Below are positions 26,280 to 34,942 of a DNA stretch of 64,000 bases, one piece after another. How positions within the stretch are numbered: position 1 is the stretch's first letter; the number at the start of each line of letters is the position of its first letter. Below the pieces are notes generated by a model. The model made no database searches and had not been told where the DNA came from. It was given only the letters and a program-made list of their open reading frames with translations. The translations under genes and the position numbers were made by a program. The stretch comes from Clostridium peptidivorans (GTDB lineage Bacteria > Bacillota > Clostridia > Clostridiales > Clostridiaceae), in assembly GCF_900205925.1 (NCBI RefSeq), contig NZ_OAOD01000004.1, positions 1 through 64,000 on the forward strand, read 5' to 3'.

Positions 26280-27203
26280 ATGAATGATATAGAGGGAGTT
26301 TTAAATAGTAAGCCTGTAGTTTCTTCTAAGGAAAGGTTAGCTTATGTATTTGTAATTTTAACTTCATTACTTTGGGGTTCATCAGCCACTGTAGGAAAAA
26401 TAGTGCTGAAGGATTTGAATAATTTTCAAGTACTTTTTTATATTTCATTTATAGCTTTTATTAGTTTATTTATTATTTCATGGAAGAGAAAAAGATTAAA
26501 TGAAGTAAGGCACTATACGAAAAAGGATTATTTTAACTTTGCATATATGGGCTTCTTAGGAGTATTTTTATATGACATATTTTTTTATGGAGCACTTATG
26601 TATGCCCCAGCCCAAGAGGTTTTTATAGTTAATTATACATGGCCTGTATGGGTAGGGATATTTTCTTGTGTATTACTTAAAGAAAAGTTTAGCTTAAAAA
26701 AAGGCATTGCTATAGGTATGGGGTTTTTAGGAATATATCTTGTAGTAAGTAGGGGGAAGATGGGAATATCAATACAAGCTGAAAATATAAAAGGATATGT
26801 AATGGCTTTAATGGGAGCGGTATGTTATGGAGTATTTTCAGTACTTGGTAAAAAACATAATTATGATAAGTTTTTGTCAATGATGTTTTATTATGCTTTT
26901 ACTTTTATATACATAAGCATTTATTTGTGGATATTTTATTATATACCAGCAATAAATTTTAAGGAGCTTTTAGGATTAATATGGATTGGAGCTTTTTCAG
27001 GAGGAATTGCATCGGTATTTTGGTTTTTAGCATTAAAATATGGAGATACATTTAAGATGTCTAATATGATTTTTTTAACTCCTTTTATATCATTAATATA
27101 TACTCATTTTATATTAGACGAAAGAATATATGTATCTTCTTTTATAGGATTATTATTTATAACAAGTGGTATATTGGTAGAAAAACTAGTAACTAAAGGG
27201 TAA
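26280..27203 (+). CDS. EamA/DMT-family transporter
   Basis: The 307-residue membrane protein has ten hydrophobic helices in two EamA repeats (about 20-155 and 175-305), with the family-typical LLWGSSATVGK near the start and YTWPVWVGIFSCVLLKEK at the end of the first repeat. Members export metabolites or amino acids. AGGGAGAG precedes ATG 26280. Single gene; substrate unknown. Confidence 0.9.
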   Translation: MNDIEGVLNSKPVVSSKERLAYVFVILTSLLWGSSATVGKIVLKDLNNFQVLFYISFIAFISLFIISWKRKRLNEVRHYTKKDYFNFAYMGFLGVFLYDIFFYGALMYAPAQEVFIVNYTWPVWVGIFSCVLLKEKFSLKKGIAIGMGFLGIYLVVSRGKMGISIQAENIKGYVMALMGAVCYGVFSVLGKKHNYDKFLSMMFYYAFTFIYISIYLWIFYYIPAINFKELLGLIWIGAFSGGIASVFWFLALKYGDTFKMSNMIFLTPFISLIYTHFILDERIYVSSFIGLLFITSGILVEKLVTKG

Positions 27204-27293
27204 TATTCATATAGAAATTTAGCCTTGCTAAATTGCATTTAACATTATTAACTATTATCTATTAATTATTAACTGATATTATCGGAGGTTTTT

Positions 27294-29777
27294 ATGGAGC
27301 TTAGTTTTTTAGGAGGCGCTTATGAAGTTGGGGGAAGTTCTATCCGACTTAATATAAATGGAAAAAATATTTTGCTTGACTCGGGAATAAGGCAAGGAGC
27401 AGCTAAAGATCCTCTTCCAGACTTTAGAACCATTCAAGAAAAGGGTGGAGTGGATGCTATTATAATAAGCCATGCTCATATGGATCATATAGGTTCCCTT
27501 CCTATCATAAGCAAAGAATATCCCAATGCAAAAATTTATATGAACAATATGACCAAGGATCTTGTAAGAGTTTTATTACAGGATAGTTTAAGGATTATGA
27601 ACAATCGTGAAGCAGAAATCCCTTTATATGCTGAAATAGATGTGCAAAATATGCTAGATAGAGTATTTACAATAAATTATCAAGTGGAATTTCCTATATT
27701 TGATGATATAACTATTACATTTTATAATGCAGGACACATTGCAGGTGCTTCCTTAGTATACATCAAGTCAAAGGAAGGGGCATTATTTTACTCAGGGGAC
27801 TTTTCACTGTTTTCTCAAAGAACTGTAGAAGGAGCAAAGGTTCCGAAGCTTAGACCAGACGCTGCCATATTTGAATCAACCTATGGTGATAAGCTTCATT
27901 CAAACAGGGAATTAGAAGAGGAAAGGCTTATAAATATAGTCAATCAATGTGTTTTAAATAAAGGTAAAATGCTTATACCAGCCTTTGCACTGGGAAGGGC
28001 TCAAGAAATAATACTTATACTTAAAAAGGCAATAAATAAGGGACAATTAAAAAAGGTAAACATATATGTGGATGGGATGATAAGAAATATAAATAGTGCA
28101 TATAAGTTTAATCCATTGTATCTTAAAAATTCTTTAGGAAAAAAGATATTAAGGGGCATAGAGCCTTTTTATGATGATTTCATAAAGCCCATTGAAAAGC
28201 CTGATCAAAGGGAAGAGATATTTAAAAAGGATGAACCAATTGTTATAATTTCAAGTTCAGGAATGTTAACGGGCGGACCAAGTGCACAATATGCAGAAAA
28301 AATAGCCACCATGGAAAATGGATACATAGTGATTACAGGATATCAAGATGAAGAAAGTCCTGGTAGAAAGCTTTTAAACCTTTTAGAAGCTATGCCGGAG
28401 GATAGAGTCCTTGAAATAAATAATAAAAGTATGCCTGTAAAATGTTCTATAGAAAAGGTTGGACTTTCAGCTCATGGAGATAAAAGTGAAATAAAGGCAC
28501 TTATTAATATGTTAGCACCTAAAAATGTGTTCTTAGTTCATGGTAATGGAGAAATTATAGAAAATTTAGGTCGGGAACTTATACCAGAATTAAAGGCAAA
28601 TGTGTTTATCCCAAAGCTTGGAGATAGTTACAAAATAAATATAAATAATCCAAGAAAGCAGTGGAAAAAAGAATTTCAACAGGTTTTGAACATGGAAGTG
28701 GAATTATGTGGAGAAAACATAAAAGAGCTGTGGAAATTTATAAGGGAAAATTATGGAGAAAGATTATTTACCATAGAAGAAGTTATTTATTTATGGAGTG
28801 GAAGTAACAAGCATACTGTAAGTTCTTTAAAAAAGCTTCAAGATACTATTTTAAAATCTCCATATTTTGAAACGGATAACAAAAGATTATTCTTATTTAA
28901 GGTAAAATCTGAGGAAAATGTATTAGAAGCTTTAGCTCCAAAGGAATTAAAACCAAATGAGCTTTCGGAGCTAGTTGAAAAACATTTTAAAGAATATAAC
29001 TATAAAAAGTCCGGTTTTATATATGCACAAAAGAAGATAATATTAAGCTTTGATTTTCCAAGGGCTGTACCAAATTCTATATGTGAATCTATGAAAGGTT
29101 TTGAAGAAGAAACAGGCTGGAAGGTGGAAGTAAATAATGCATTAAACACAAACAAAGCAGAACAAGTGATAAGAGAAATTTTAAAAGATGCAGATATAAA
29201 AAAAATATCCTTTAGAGGAAATGATGCCTTGGTAACTTTAAATTCTAATTATAATATTACGGATGAGAGGGGAAAATTTATAGAAATTACAGGTTGTAAT
29301 CTTGAAATTTTAACAAAGTGCATTGAAAATATAAATGAAGCTTTAAAGGAAAATTTAGAAGAAAGCATCAGTAGTTTTAAAATGGAACAAAATCAAGCAC
29401 TAAGCTATATAGATGAGGAATTTAGAGAAGAAGAATTTAAACCCTACAGAAAGGGAATTAAAAGTAATCACTTAGGGAAGTACATTGAACTTTCTTTTAT
29501 AACTCCTATTATAGCTAAAAAATATAAAGATAAGATAAAAGAAATGGCTAATAAAACAGGATGGAACATATCTATATCAAACTCAGCAAACATGAATGAA
29601 ATAATAAACATAGCTTCTTTATATTGCAGAGAAGAAGGGATAATTTTAAAGAAAAACCCTTCCTTTAACCAAGTAGAATTTTCAATAACTTTAAAAGTGG
29701 AAAGTGGAAGTGAAGAAGCTTTGCAAAGGGTAAAAGAAAAGATTGAAAGTAAGACAGGATGCAGAGTTATAGTTTAG
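27294..29777 (+). CDS. MBL-fold/beta-CASP RNA-processing nuclease with duplicated C-terminal module
   Basis: The 827-residue protein begins with an MBL domain (zinc motif HAHMDH, residues 60-65). The beta-CASP and RMMBL parts follow, with GHIAGAS, SSSGMLTGGPSAQY, GLSAHGDKSE and VHGNGE, to about residue 450. This is the CPSF73/RNase J-type RNA nuclease core. The remaining roughly 375 residues are unusual. A helical section is followed by two copies of a similar module (about 580-672 and 728-827), each with an LSF-x-x-P start, a TGW block and an ITGC/KTGC end that resembles part of a KH fold. The extension may bind RNA; this is inference. GGAGG precedes the ATG. Confidence 0.88.
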   Translation: MELSFLGGAYEVGGSSIRLNINGKNILLDSGIRQGAAKDPLPDFRTIQEKGGVDAIIISHAHMDHIGSLPIISKEYPNAKIYMNNMTKDLVRVLLQDSLRIMNNREAEIPLYAEIDVQNMLDRVFTINYQVEFPIFDDITITFYNAGHIAGASLVYIKSKEGALFYSGDFSLFSQRTVEGAKVPKLRPDAAIFESTYGDKLHSNRELEEERLINIVNQCVLNKGKMLIPAFALGRAQEIILILKKAINKGQLKKVNIYVDGMIRNINSAYKFNPLYLKNSLGKKILRGIEPFYDDFIKPIEKPDQREEIFKKDEPIVIISSSGMLTGGPSAQYAEKIATMENGYIVITGYQDEESPGRKLLNLLEAMPEDRVLEINNKSMPVKCSIEKVGLSAHGDKSEIKALINMLAPKNVFLVHGNGEIIENLGRELIPELKANVFIPKLGDSYKININNPRKQWKKEFQQVLNMEVELCGENIKELWKFIRENYGERLFTIEEVIYLWSGSNKHTVSSLKKLQDTILKSPYFETDNKRLFLFKVKSEENVLEALAPKELKPNELSELVEKHFKEYNYKKSGFIYAQKKIILSFDFPRAVPNSICESMKGFEEETGWKVEVNNALNTNKAEQVIREILKDADIKKISFRGNDALVTLNSNYNITDERGKFIEITGCNLEILTKCIENINEALKENLEESISSFKMEQNQALSYIDEEFREEEFKPYRKGIKSNHLGKYIELSFITPIIAKKYKDKIKEMANKTGWNISISNSANMNEIINIASLYCREEGIILKKNPSFNQVEFSITLKVESGSEEALQRVKEKIESKTGCRVIV

Positions 29778-29828
29778 AAATTTTGCGATGAAAAATTTGT
29801 AGTTAAGAATTGTCTTCTATCAACTAAA

Positions 29829-29858
29829 AAGGAAAGTCAAAATGGCTTTCCTTAAAAA
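29829..29858 (+). terminator. Terminator of the beta-CASP gene
   Basis: AAGGAAAGTC pairs with GGCTTTCCTT (29829-29853); the following run is A-rich, so it works less clearly on the plus strand than its stem suggests. Confidence 0.55.
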
Positions 29859-29921
29859 TTTACATATTATTAATACTACTTTAAGTCATATTCAGTATCT
29901 AACAAAATTTAATAAAATGCA

Positions 29922-30353
29922 TTAGTTAGACAAATTTTTTATTTTATAAAAACTTGTTGCAAGATTATAGCCACATAAAATACCAAAAATCAAATAAGAT
30001 GGAATACTTGAATTTAAATTTATTAATATTTTAGATAGGTTAGGAAAAATATTTAAATAATAAATATTTAAACTAAAAGATAACAATAGCAAAGGTATTA
30101 CAATAAATATTAATTTATTTAGATTAACTTTCCATGCCCCATTTTTCTTAAATTGCTTAAACAAATATTCTATAGACATGAATACACCTAATGTTATAGA
30201 TATAAATATTGGTATTATTGAATATAAAATATTAATTTCAAAATTCATCTTAATATAATTTCTAGATAAAGTATTAGACCAATTAATAAATAAAACTAAA
30301 ATATATATTAATACAACATATAGGATATATAACATATATTTTTTAAATTTCAT
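29922..30353 (-). CDS. Four-helix membrane protein of unknown function
   Basis: The 143-residue protein has four hydrophobic helices (about 8-25, 43-64, 80-100, 118-133) joined by short loops, and a basic end. GAGGAG precedes the ATG. It stands alone and is convergent with the beta-CASP gene. Family not recognised. Confidence 0.7.
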   Translation of the reverse strand: MKFKKYMLYILYVVLIYILVLFINWSNTLSRNYIKMNFEINILYSIIPIFISITLGVFMSIEYLFKQFKKNGAWKVNLNKLIFIVIPLLLLSFSLNIYYLNIFPNLSKILINLNSSIPSYLIFGILCGYNLATSFYKIKNLSN

Positions 30354-30599
30354 AAAAAATCTCCTCTTGAATTATATTGCAAATATAACATATATATCAA
30401 TTATTGTAAAACACATATTGATTTTTTTCATATTTCCTATACATAAAATAATATAATTTTCGGTATCAAAATTTAACGGTTATGGCTGTAAGAAGATTAT
30501 AAGTATAAGAGATACATTATGATATAATATACTTAATAATTTACGTCCTAGTGGCAATTGAAGATGACTTATCAGCAATTAGTTTAGGAGGAGATAAAC

Positions 30600-31049
30600 T
30601 TGAAAACCTTAATAATTTATGAATCTATACATCATGGTAATACTGGGAAGATAGGGGAAATAATGGCACAATCATTAAATGCTGACATAATTAAAACAAA
30701 TGATGTAAATATAAACACTTTAAATAAATATGATTTAATAGGTTTTGGTTCAGGGATATATTATGGGAAATTACATAAAAATATTCTTGATTTGATTAAT
30801 GACTTACAAATAATATCTAATAAAAAAGCTTTTGTATTTTCAACAAGTGGACAAGGAAAAACCAAATATAATAAGTTAGTTGAACAAAAATTAAAAGAAA
30901 AGAATTTTGAGGTTGTTGGTAGCTTTGCGTGCAAAGGTTATGATACTTTTGGACCATTTAAATTATTTGGAGGAATTGCAAAAGGTAGACCGGATGATAA
31001 TGATTTTGAAAAGGTTAAAGATTTTGCAGAACATCTCATAATTTTATAA
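30600..31049 (+). CDS. Flavodoxin family protein
   Basis: The 149-residue protein has the flavodoxin fold: FMN phosphate loop YESIHHGNTGK at the N-terminus, GFGSGIYYGKLH and FSTSGQG loops around the isoalloxazine, and a C-terminal helix. It would carry electrons on FMN. The start is TTG 30600 after TAGGAGGAG. A TG-extended -10 (TGATATAAT, 30520-30528) lies upstream. A truncated GNAT gene and a HExxH membrane protein follow on the same strand. Confidence 0.9.
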   Translation: MKTLIIYESIHHGNTGKIGEIMAQSLNADIIKTNDVNINTLNKYDLIGFGSGIYYGKLHKNILDLINDLQIISNKKAFVFSTSGQGKTKYNKLVEQKLKEKNFEVVGSFACKGYDTFGPFKLFGGIAKGRPDDNDFEKVKDFAEHLIIL

Positions 31050-31069
31050 TAAATTATATTTAATGGAAC

Positions 31070-31402
31070 TTGAGGTTAGAAGTGTTGTATGGAAATAACA
31101 ATTGTAGGGGATTCATATGGTTTATTTTAGACGGGATATTTCATTCATTCCCGTATCTACATATTATTGCAGTAAAGGAAGAAAGTCGTAAACATGGAAT
31201 AGGAAAAAAGCTACTAAAATTCTTTGAGGACATTTGCTTTAAAGACTACACAAAACTGTTTTTAGTAGTTGCAGATTTTAATCCAGATGCTAAAATACTA
31301 TATGAGAGAATTGGATATATTGAAGTAGGTTCTATACCTAATCTGTATAGAGAAGGAATAACTGAATATTTAATGATGAAATTAAGAGAAGAAGAGCTGT
31401 AA
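31070..31402 (+). CDS. N-terminally shortened GNAT acetyltransferase
   Basis: The 110-residue frame contains the GNAT core: FPYLHIIAVKEESRKHGIGKKLL holds the acetyl-CoA loop RKHGIGK, followed by NPDAKILYERIGYIEVG. Normal GNAT proteins have about 30-40 more residues before this. No clear ribosome binding site precedes TTG 31070, and no matching upstream frame is visible. It is probably a 5'-truncated gene, or a minimal GNAT starting at an unusual codon. Confidence 0.6.
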   Translation: MRLEVLYGNNNCRGFIWFILDGIFHSFPYLHIIAVKEESRKHGIGKKLLKFFEDICFKDYTKLFLVVADFNPDAKILYERIGYIEVGSIPNLYREGITEYLMMKLREEEL

Positions 31403-31443
31403 CTTGAAATTCTATAAGTATTGACGGAGGGTGAAAACATACA

Positions 31444-32244
31444 ATGACATTTGTAATTGAATTGCTAATTAGAACTTGTATAGAAACAGTATATCTTACA
31501 GGAATGGTTATTTTAGCTGGATTACTTTTGGGAGTATTAAGGAATAATTCTATAAGAAATTTTCAGAGAAGTTTTGGAACTAAAGCACTAATGGTAACAG
31601 GGTTTATTGGTGTCCCAATACATGAATTGAGTCACGCCATCTTTGCTCTATTATTTGGACATAAGATTACTCGTATAAAATTACTTCAAAAACCAGATGA
31701 AAATGGGGTAATGGGCTATGTACAACACAGCTATAATCAAGGTAGTATTTATCAGCAGGTAGGAAATTTTTTTATAGGTATAGCACCTATATTTGGAGGA
31801 GCTTTTTCTATAATAGCTTTAATAAAGTTTATAATACCACAAGCTTATAACAGCTTCATTAATATATTAGTTAAAAGCCTACATGTTGCAGTATTAAATA
31901 AAAGTACAATTGAAGGAATAATTAATTCTTATTCACAGTTAGTAAAGGTTATTTTCTCCTTCAGGAACTTTGAAAATCCATACTTTTATGTATTTCTATT
32001 TATAGCTATATGTATATCATCTCATATATCTTTAAGTTCTGCGGACATAAAGGGAGCTTCCAGAGGATTATGGGTTATATTTCTAATATTACTTGTACTG
32101 AATGCTTTAAATTTATCAAAATATATATTAGCTATTGATTTAATAAAGTATAATATTTTGATAACAGGGATTCTAATTGTAGCTTTGATACTTTCTACAG
32201 TAACATTCTTAATAAGTCTAATTTCCATTAGCATAAGTCGGTAA
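31444..32244 (+). CDS. Polytopic membrane protein with HExxH motif (M50-like)
   Basis: The 266-residue protein has about six hydrophobic helices. H60-E61-L-S-H64 (PIHELSHAIFALLFGH) sits at the end of the second helix, as in intramembrane or membrane-bound zinc metalloproteases. A second helix pair carries GNFFIGIAPIFGGA, but the LDG/NPDG third-ligand motif of true site-2 proteases is not seen. GGAGGGTG precedes the ATG. Protease activity is inferred from the motif only. Confidence 0.72.
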   Translation: MTFVIELLIRTCIETVYLTGMVILAGLLLGVLRNNSIRNFQRSFGTKALMVTGFIGVPIHELSHAIFALLFGHKITRIKLLQKPDENGVMGYVQHSYNQGSIYQQVGNFFIGIAPIFGGAFSIIALIKFIIPQAYNSFINILVKSLHVAVLNKSTIEGIINSYSQLVKVIFSFRNFENPYFYVFLFIAICISSHISLSSADIKGASRGLWVIFLILLVLNALNLSKYILAIDLIKYNILITGILIVALILSTVTFLISLISISISR

Positions 32245-32271
32245 TAAGTACATATATGTCCAAATAACAAT

Positions 32272-32421
32272 GTTTGTGCGAAAGCATGAAAAAAATAGGT
32301 GAAAAGCCTAAAGTGAATTGCACCCTGTAAGCTGATGTAAACTTATCACATCAGATTACAGGGTTTTGCACGTATATCGGCGTGTACCCTAGAGGAAACA
32401 ATGCTTCTAGGTTTCTTTTCT
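32272..32421 (+). ncRNA. Candidate structured RNA of serial hairpins
   Basis: In order: TGC-GAAA-GCA (GNRA loop), TAGG-TGAAAAG-CCTA, a long stem with CCCTGTAA and CTGATGT (32323-32338) pairing with ACATCAG and TTACAGGG (32347-32363), CACG...CGTG, and finally CCTAGA/TCTAGG followed by TTTCTTTTC. The closing hairpin looks like an intrinsic terminator. It matches no riboswitch class I could align by eye. The region from here to the CDF gene (32422-32761) has only weaker hairpins and no gene. Confidence 0.5.
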
Positions 32422-32761
32422 TTGATATTTTCTCACGACCTTTTTATAGGTATATAAGTAATAGTATTTATTAGCAATTAATAACGTTCATTTGTTGTGA
32501 ATAAATCCCATTAGCATCTAATATTTATTATCAATTGATAACGGATACCTGTGAAGTATTTCTATTGAAACGCTTCACAAATATGGAGTTGTGGTGTACA
32601 ATGTTTATTAATGATATTGTTAGTTGAGAATAAAATGTAAAAGTTGTTTCTACTGGTTGGTTGGAAATACAAGATTCATAGCTACTAAAAAAAGATGTTT
32701 CAGTAGACAATATCAAGTGAATATTTTAAGAAATTATTCTATAAATTGAGGTGTGAAAAAT

Positions 32762-33631
32762 ATGGAAGAAAAATATAGTGGACTAAAGCTTGCAGAAAGA
32801 GGTGCTCGTATAAGTATTATTGCTTATATTGTATTGTCCCTCGTAAAGCTTGGAATTGGGTATTTGTCTAATTCCAAGGCTTTAACAGCAGATGGACTAA
32901 ATAATACAACAGATATAATTGCTTCAATAGCCGTTTTAATTGGATTAAGAATATCAAGAAAGCCCGCGGATGATGATCATCTTTATGGTCATTTTAGAGC
33001 AGAGACTATTGCCTCGCTTATTGCATCCTTAATTATGATAGCTGTAGGTATAGATGTTTTATACAACGCAGTTAAATCTATTATTTTCTTTAAGGCACAA
33101 ACCCCTGACTTAATTGCAGCTATAGTTGGTATTATTTGTGCCATAGTAATATACTTTGTATATCGTTATAATAAAAAAATTGCGATTCAAATAAATAGTT
33201 CTGGACTTATGGCCGCTGCTAAAGATAACCTTTCAGATGCCTGGGTGAGTATCGGTACATCTGTAGGAATTGTTGCTTCTCAATTCGGGTTACCTTGGAT
33301 AGACCCATTGGCTGCGGTTATAGTTGGATTACTAATTGTAAAGACTGGTTGGGATATTTTTAAAGAGGCATCACATAACTTGACAGATGGTTTCGATAAA
33401 GAGCAATTAGATAATATAACTCAATGCTTAAATAAGGTTTCGGGAGTTAAAAAAATTAATGACATTAGAGCTCGATTAAATGGAAATAATATTCTTCTTG
33501 ATGTAACAGTAAAAGTTAGTGCTGACTTAGGTGTCGTTGAAGCGCACGATATCACTGAAGAGATTGAAGAAAAATTGAGAAGTGAGTTTAATATTACAGA
33601 AGCAATAGTTCATGTAGAACCTGAAATTTAG
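32762..33631 (+). CDS. Cation diffusion facilitator family metal exporter
   Basis: The 289-residue protein has six transmembrane helices and CDF metal-site motifs: ADGLNNTTDI in helix 2 and SDAWVSIG...DPLAA in helix 5. A C-terminal cytoplasmic ferredoxin-like domain (about 205-289) includes GVKKINDIRARLNGN and HDITEEIEE. It exports divalent cations such as Zn, Co, Mn or Fe using the proton gradient. ATG 32762 is chosen because GAGGTG lies 8 bases ahead; GTG 32753 overlaps it. A structured RNA candidate lies about 340 bases upstream. Confidence 0.93.
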   Translation: MEEKYSGLKLAERGARISIIAYIVLSLVKLGIGYLSNSKALTADGLNNTTDIIASIAVLIGLRISRKPADDDHLYGHFRAETIASLIASLIMIAVGIDVLYNAVKSIIFFKAQTPDLIAAIVGIICAIVIYFVYRYNKKIAIQINSSGLMAAAKDNLSDAWVSIGTSVGIVASQFGLPWIDPLAAVIVGLLIVKTGWDIFKEASHNLTDGFDKEQLDNITQCLNKVSGVKKINDIRARLNGNNILLDVTVKVSADLGVVEAHDITEEIEEKLRSEFNITEAIVHVEPEI

Positions 33632-33730
33632 GCAAGAAGCATTTAAAATTATAATAAGAAAGAGATTTGAAAGTATGAGTTTTTCATCAAGGTCATCAAA
33701 ATTTATTTTTAAACTATAAATAAGTATAGT

Positions 33731-33867
33731 TACAATTATGAGGTATACTGAAAATGATTATAAACGTTGAAACTGTGTAAACTAATAAATGTAATAAATA
33801 CAACTCCACCTGTACTGAATGTATGGGTGGTTTTTTTACATACAATTATGAGGTGTGCTGAAATATG
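33731..33867. repeat. Direct repeats flanking a terminator
   Basis: TACAATTATGAGGTATACTG (33731-33750) recurs as TACAATTATGAGGTGTGCTG (33841-33860), exactly 110 bases apart. Between them lies a CCACC/GGTGG hairpin (33806-33830) followed by TTTTTTT, which would terminate the CDF gene. The rest of 33632-33980 holds no gene. Confidence 0.65.
33806..33838 (+). terminator. Terminator after the CDF exporter
   Basis: CCACC (33806-33810) pairs with GGTGG (33826-33830) with further inner pairing, followed by seven T. Confidence 0.8.
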
Positions 33868-33980
33868 AATTAATTAAATTTATAAAAATAATTATTGTTA
33901 ATTAATAATAATTATAGATAAATTTGAGAATTAGATGTATAATAATTATAATATATTATAGTGAAAGAAGGTAATTTTTG

Positions 33981-34370
33981 ATGTATGAATTTAAAGAAGA
34001 ATATAAAACTGGAATAGATTTCATTGATGAACAACATAAAGTTCTTTTTGAAATAGCTGAAAAAACTTATACTTTATTAAAGAATGAGTTTACAATTGAT
34101 AAATATGATAAAATAGTTATACTAATAAAGGAACTTCAAGACTATACCGTTTTCCACTTTGCAGCTGAAGAAGAATACATGAAAAGTATTAATTATAAAA
34201 AAATGTTTACTCAAAAAGTTGAACACGATGCATTTATAAAGAGAATTAATGATGTAAATTTTTCAAAGATTGATGAAAATCAGGAGGAATATATAATCAG
34301 TATATTGCAACTTTTAAATGATTGGTTAGCAGGACATATCTTTTCAAATGATAAACTTATAGGAAAATAA
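33981..34370 (+). CDS. Bacteriohemerythrin-like protein with one substituted ligand
   Basis: The 129-residue four-helix protein has most hemerythrin di-iron ligands: H19 (DEQH), H59 and E63 (HFAAEE), H82, H119 and D124 (HIFSND). In the third helix the usual HxxxH pair reads Q78-x3-H82, so one histidine appears replaced by glutamine. Hemerythrins bind oxygen or sense it. The substitution may change iron or oxygen binding. ATG 33981 is preferred to TTG 33978 from AGAAGG spacing. Monocistronic. Confidence 0.88.
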   Translation: MYEFKEEYKTGIDFIDEQHKVLFEIAEKTYTLLKNEFTIDKYDKIVILIKELQDYTVFHFAAEEEYMKSINYKKMFTQKVEHDAFIKRINDVNFSKIDENQEEYIISILQLLNDWLAGHIFSNDKLIGK

Positions 34371-34496
34371 TTATAGACTAGCCCTGCACGTCTATTTGGT
34401 TAATAATTTTTAACTAAATAGAAGATGTTTGATTTATACTATATTGATGATATTCACTGTGCGAACTAAACCAACAAAAAACGGACACTGAAAAAT

Positions 34497-34536
34497 TACC
34501 CCAAATTGTAGCATAATAAAGCTACGATTTGGGGTA
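34497..34536. other. 16-bp hairpin in a relic-rich gap
   Basis: TACCCCAAATTGTAGC pairs with GCTACGATTTGGGGTA (one wobble) around an 8-base loop. T-runs are poor on both sides. It follows ACGGACACTG and lies in a 572-base gap between the hemerythrin and AI-2E genes that also holds a P-type ATPase scrap. Confidence 0.5.
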
Positions 34537-34657
34537 TTGTTGTGTCAATGGAAAGATGATAAGATCAAGCGATTAAAAATGGAAGTAGAAGTAATTAAAA
34601 AAATGGTTTTCTGTAAAGATAGTAAGCTGTGGTATAATTTAGTTGTAAAATGGTAGA

Positions 34658-34828
34658 AGAATCTATGATAACATTAGAAAAGCGATTGAATATGTATTTG
34701 CTATTCATATTCCTATTGCATTTGCTTCGGTTATTTGGTATGAATTTATAAAGGTTATGAAATATATAAAAAAGTACAAAGGAATGGACTTCAGCAAGCT
34801 CGAGGTAAACTTCTCGCTATGGGGTTAG
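34658..34828 (+). pseudogene. Remnant of a cation-transporting P-type ATPase C-terminus
   Basis: The frame reads RIYDNIRKAIEYVFAIHIPIA, the highly characteristic segment at the start of transmembrane helix 5-6 of P2-type ATPases. It then jumps to WYEFIKVMKYIKKYKG, which resembles the extreme C-terminus of such pumps, and stops at 34826-34828. No start codon or catalytic DKTGT region is present. The piece is an internally deleted relic. Confidence 0.72.
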
Positions 34829-34942
34829 GCCGTGCGCCAAGCAAAGGGGGTAATATACAGTTATTGCTGCGATCTTCCAGGTTATAATATAAACTGGAAG
34901 TTACTGTATCATAAAAATTTTATTACGTAAGGAGAATATTTC

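Noticed and set aside
32272..32421. c-di-GMP or NiCo riboswitch
   Set aside because: Neither the GEMM core nor the AACCG segment of class II, nor a NiCo-like junction, could be aligned.
32531..32716. Minus-strand 61-residue frame
   Set aside because: No ribosome binding site and no protein-like composition; it lies in the leader of the CDF gene.
34371..34660. Intact insertion sequence
   Set aside because: IS-like words and a hairpin are present, but no transposase frame and no matching terminal repeats were found.
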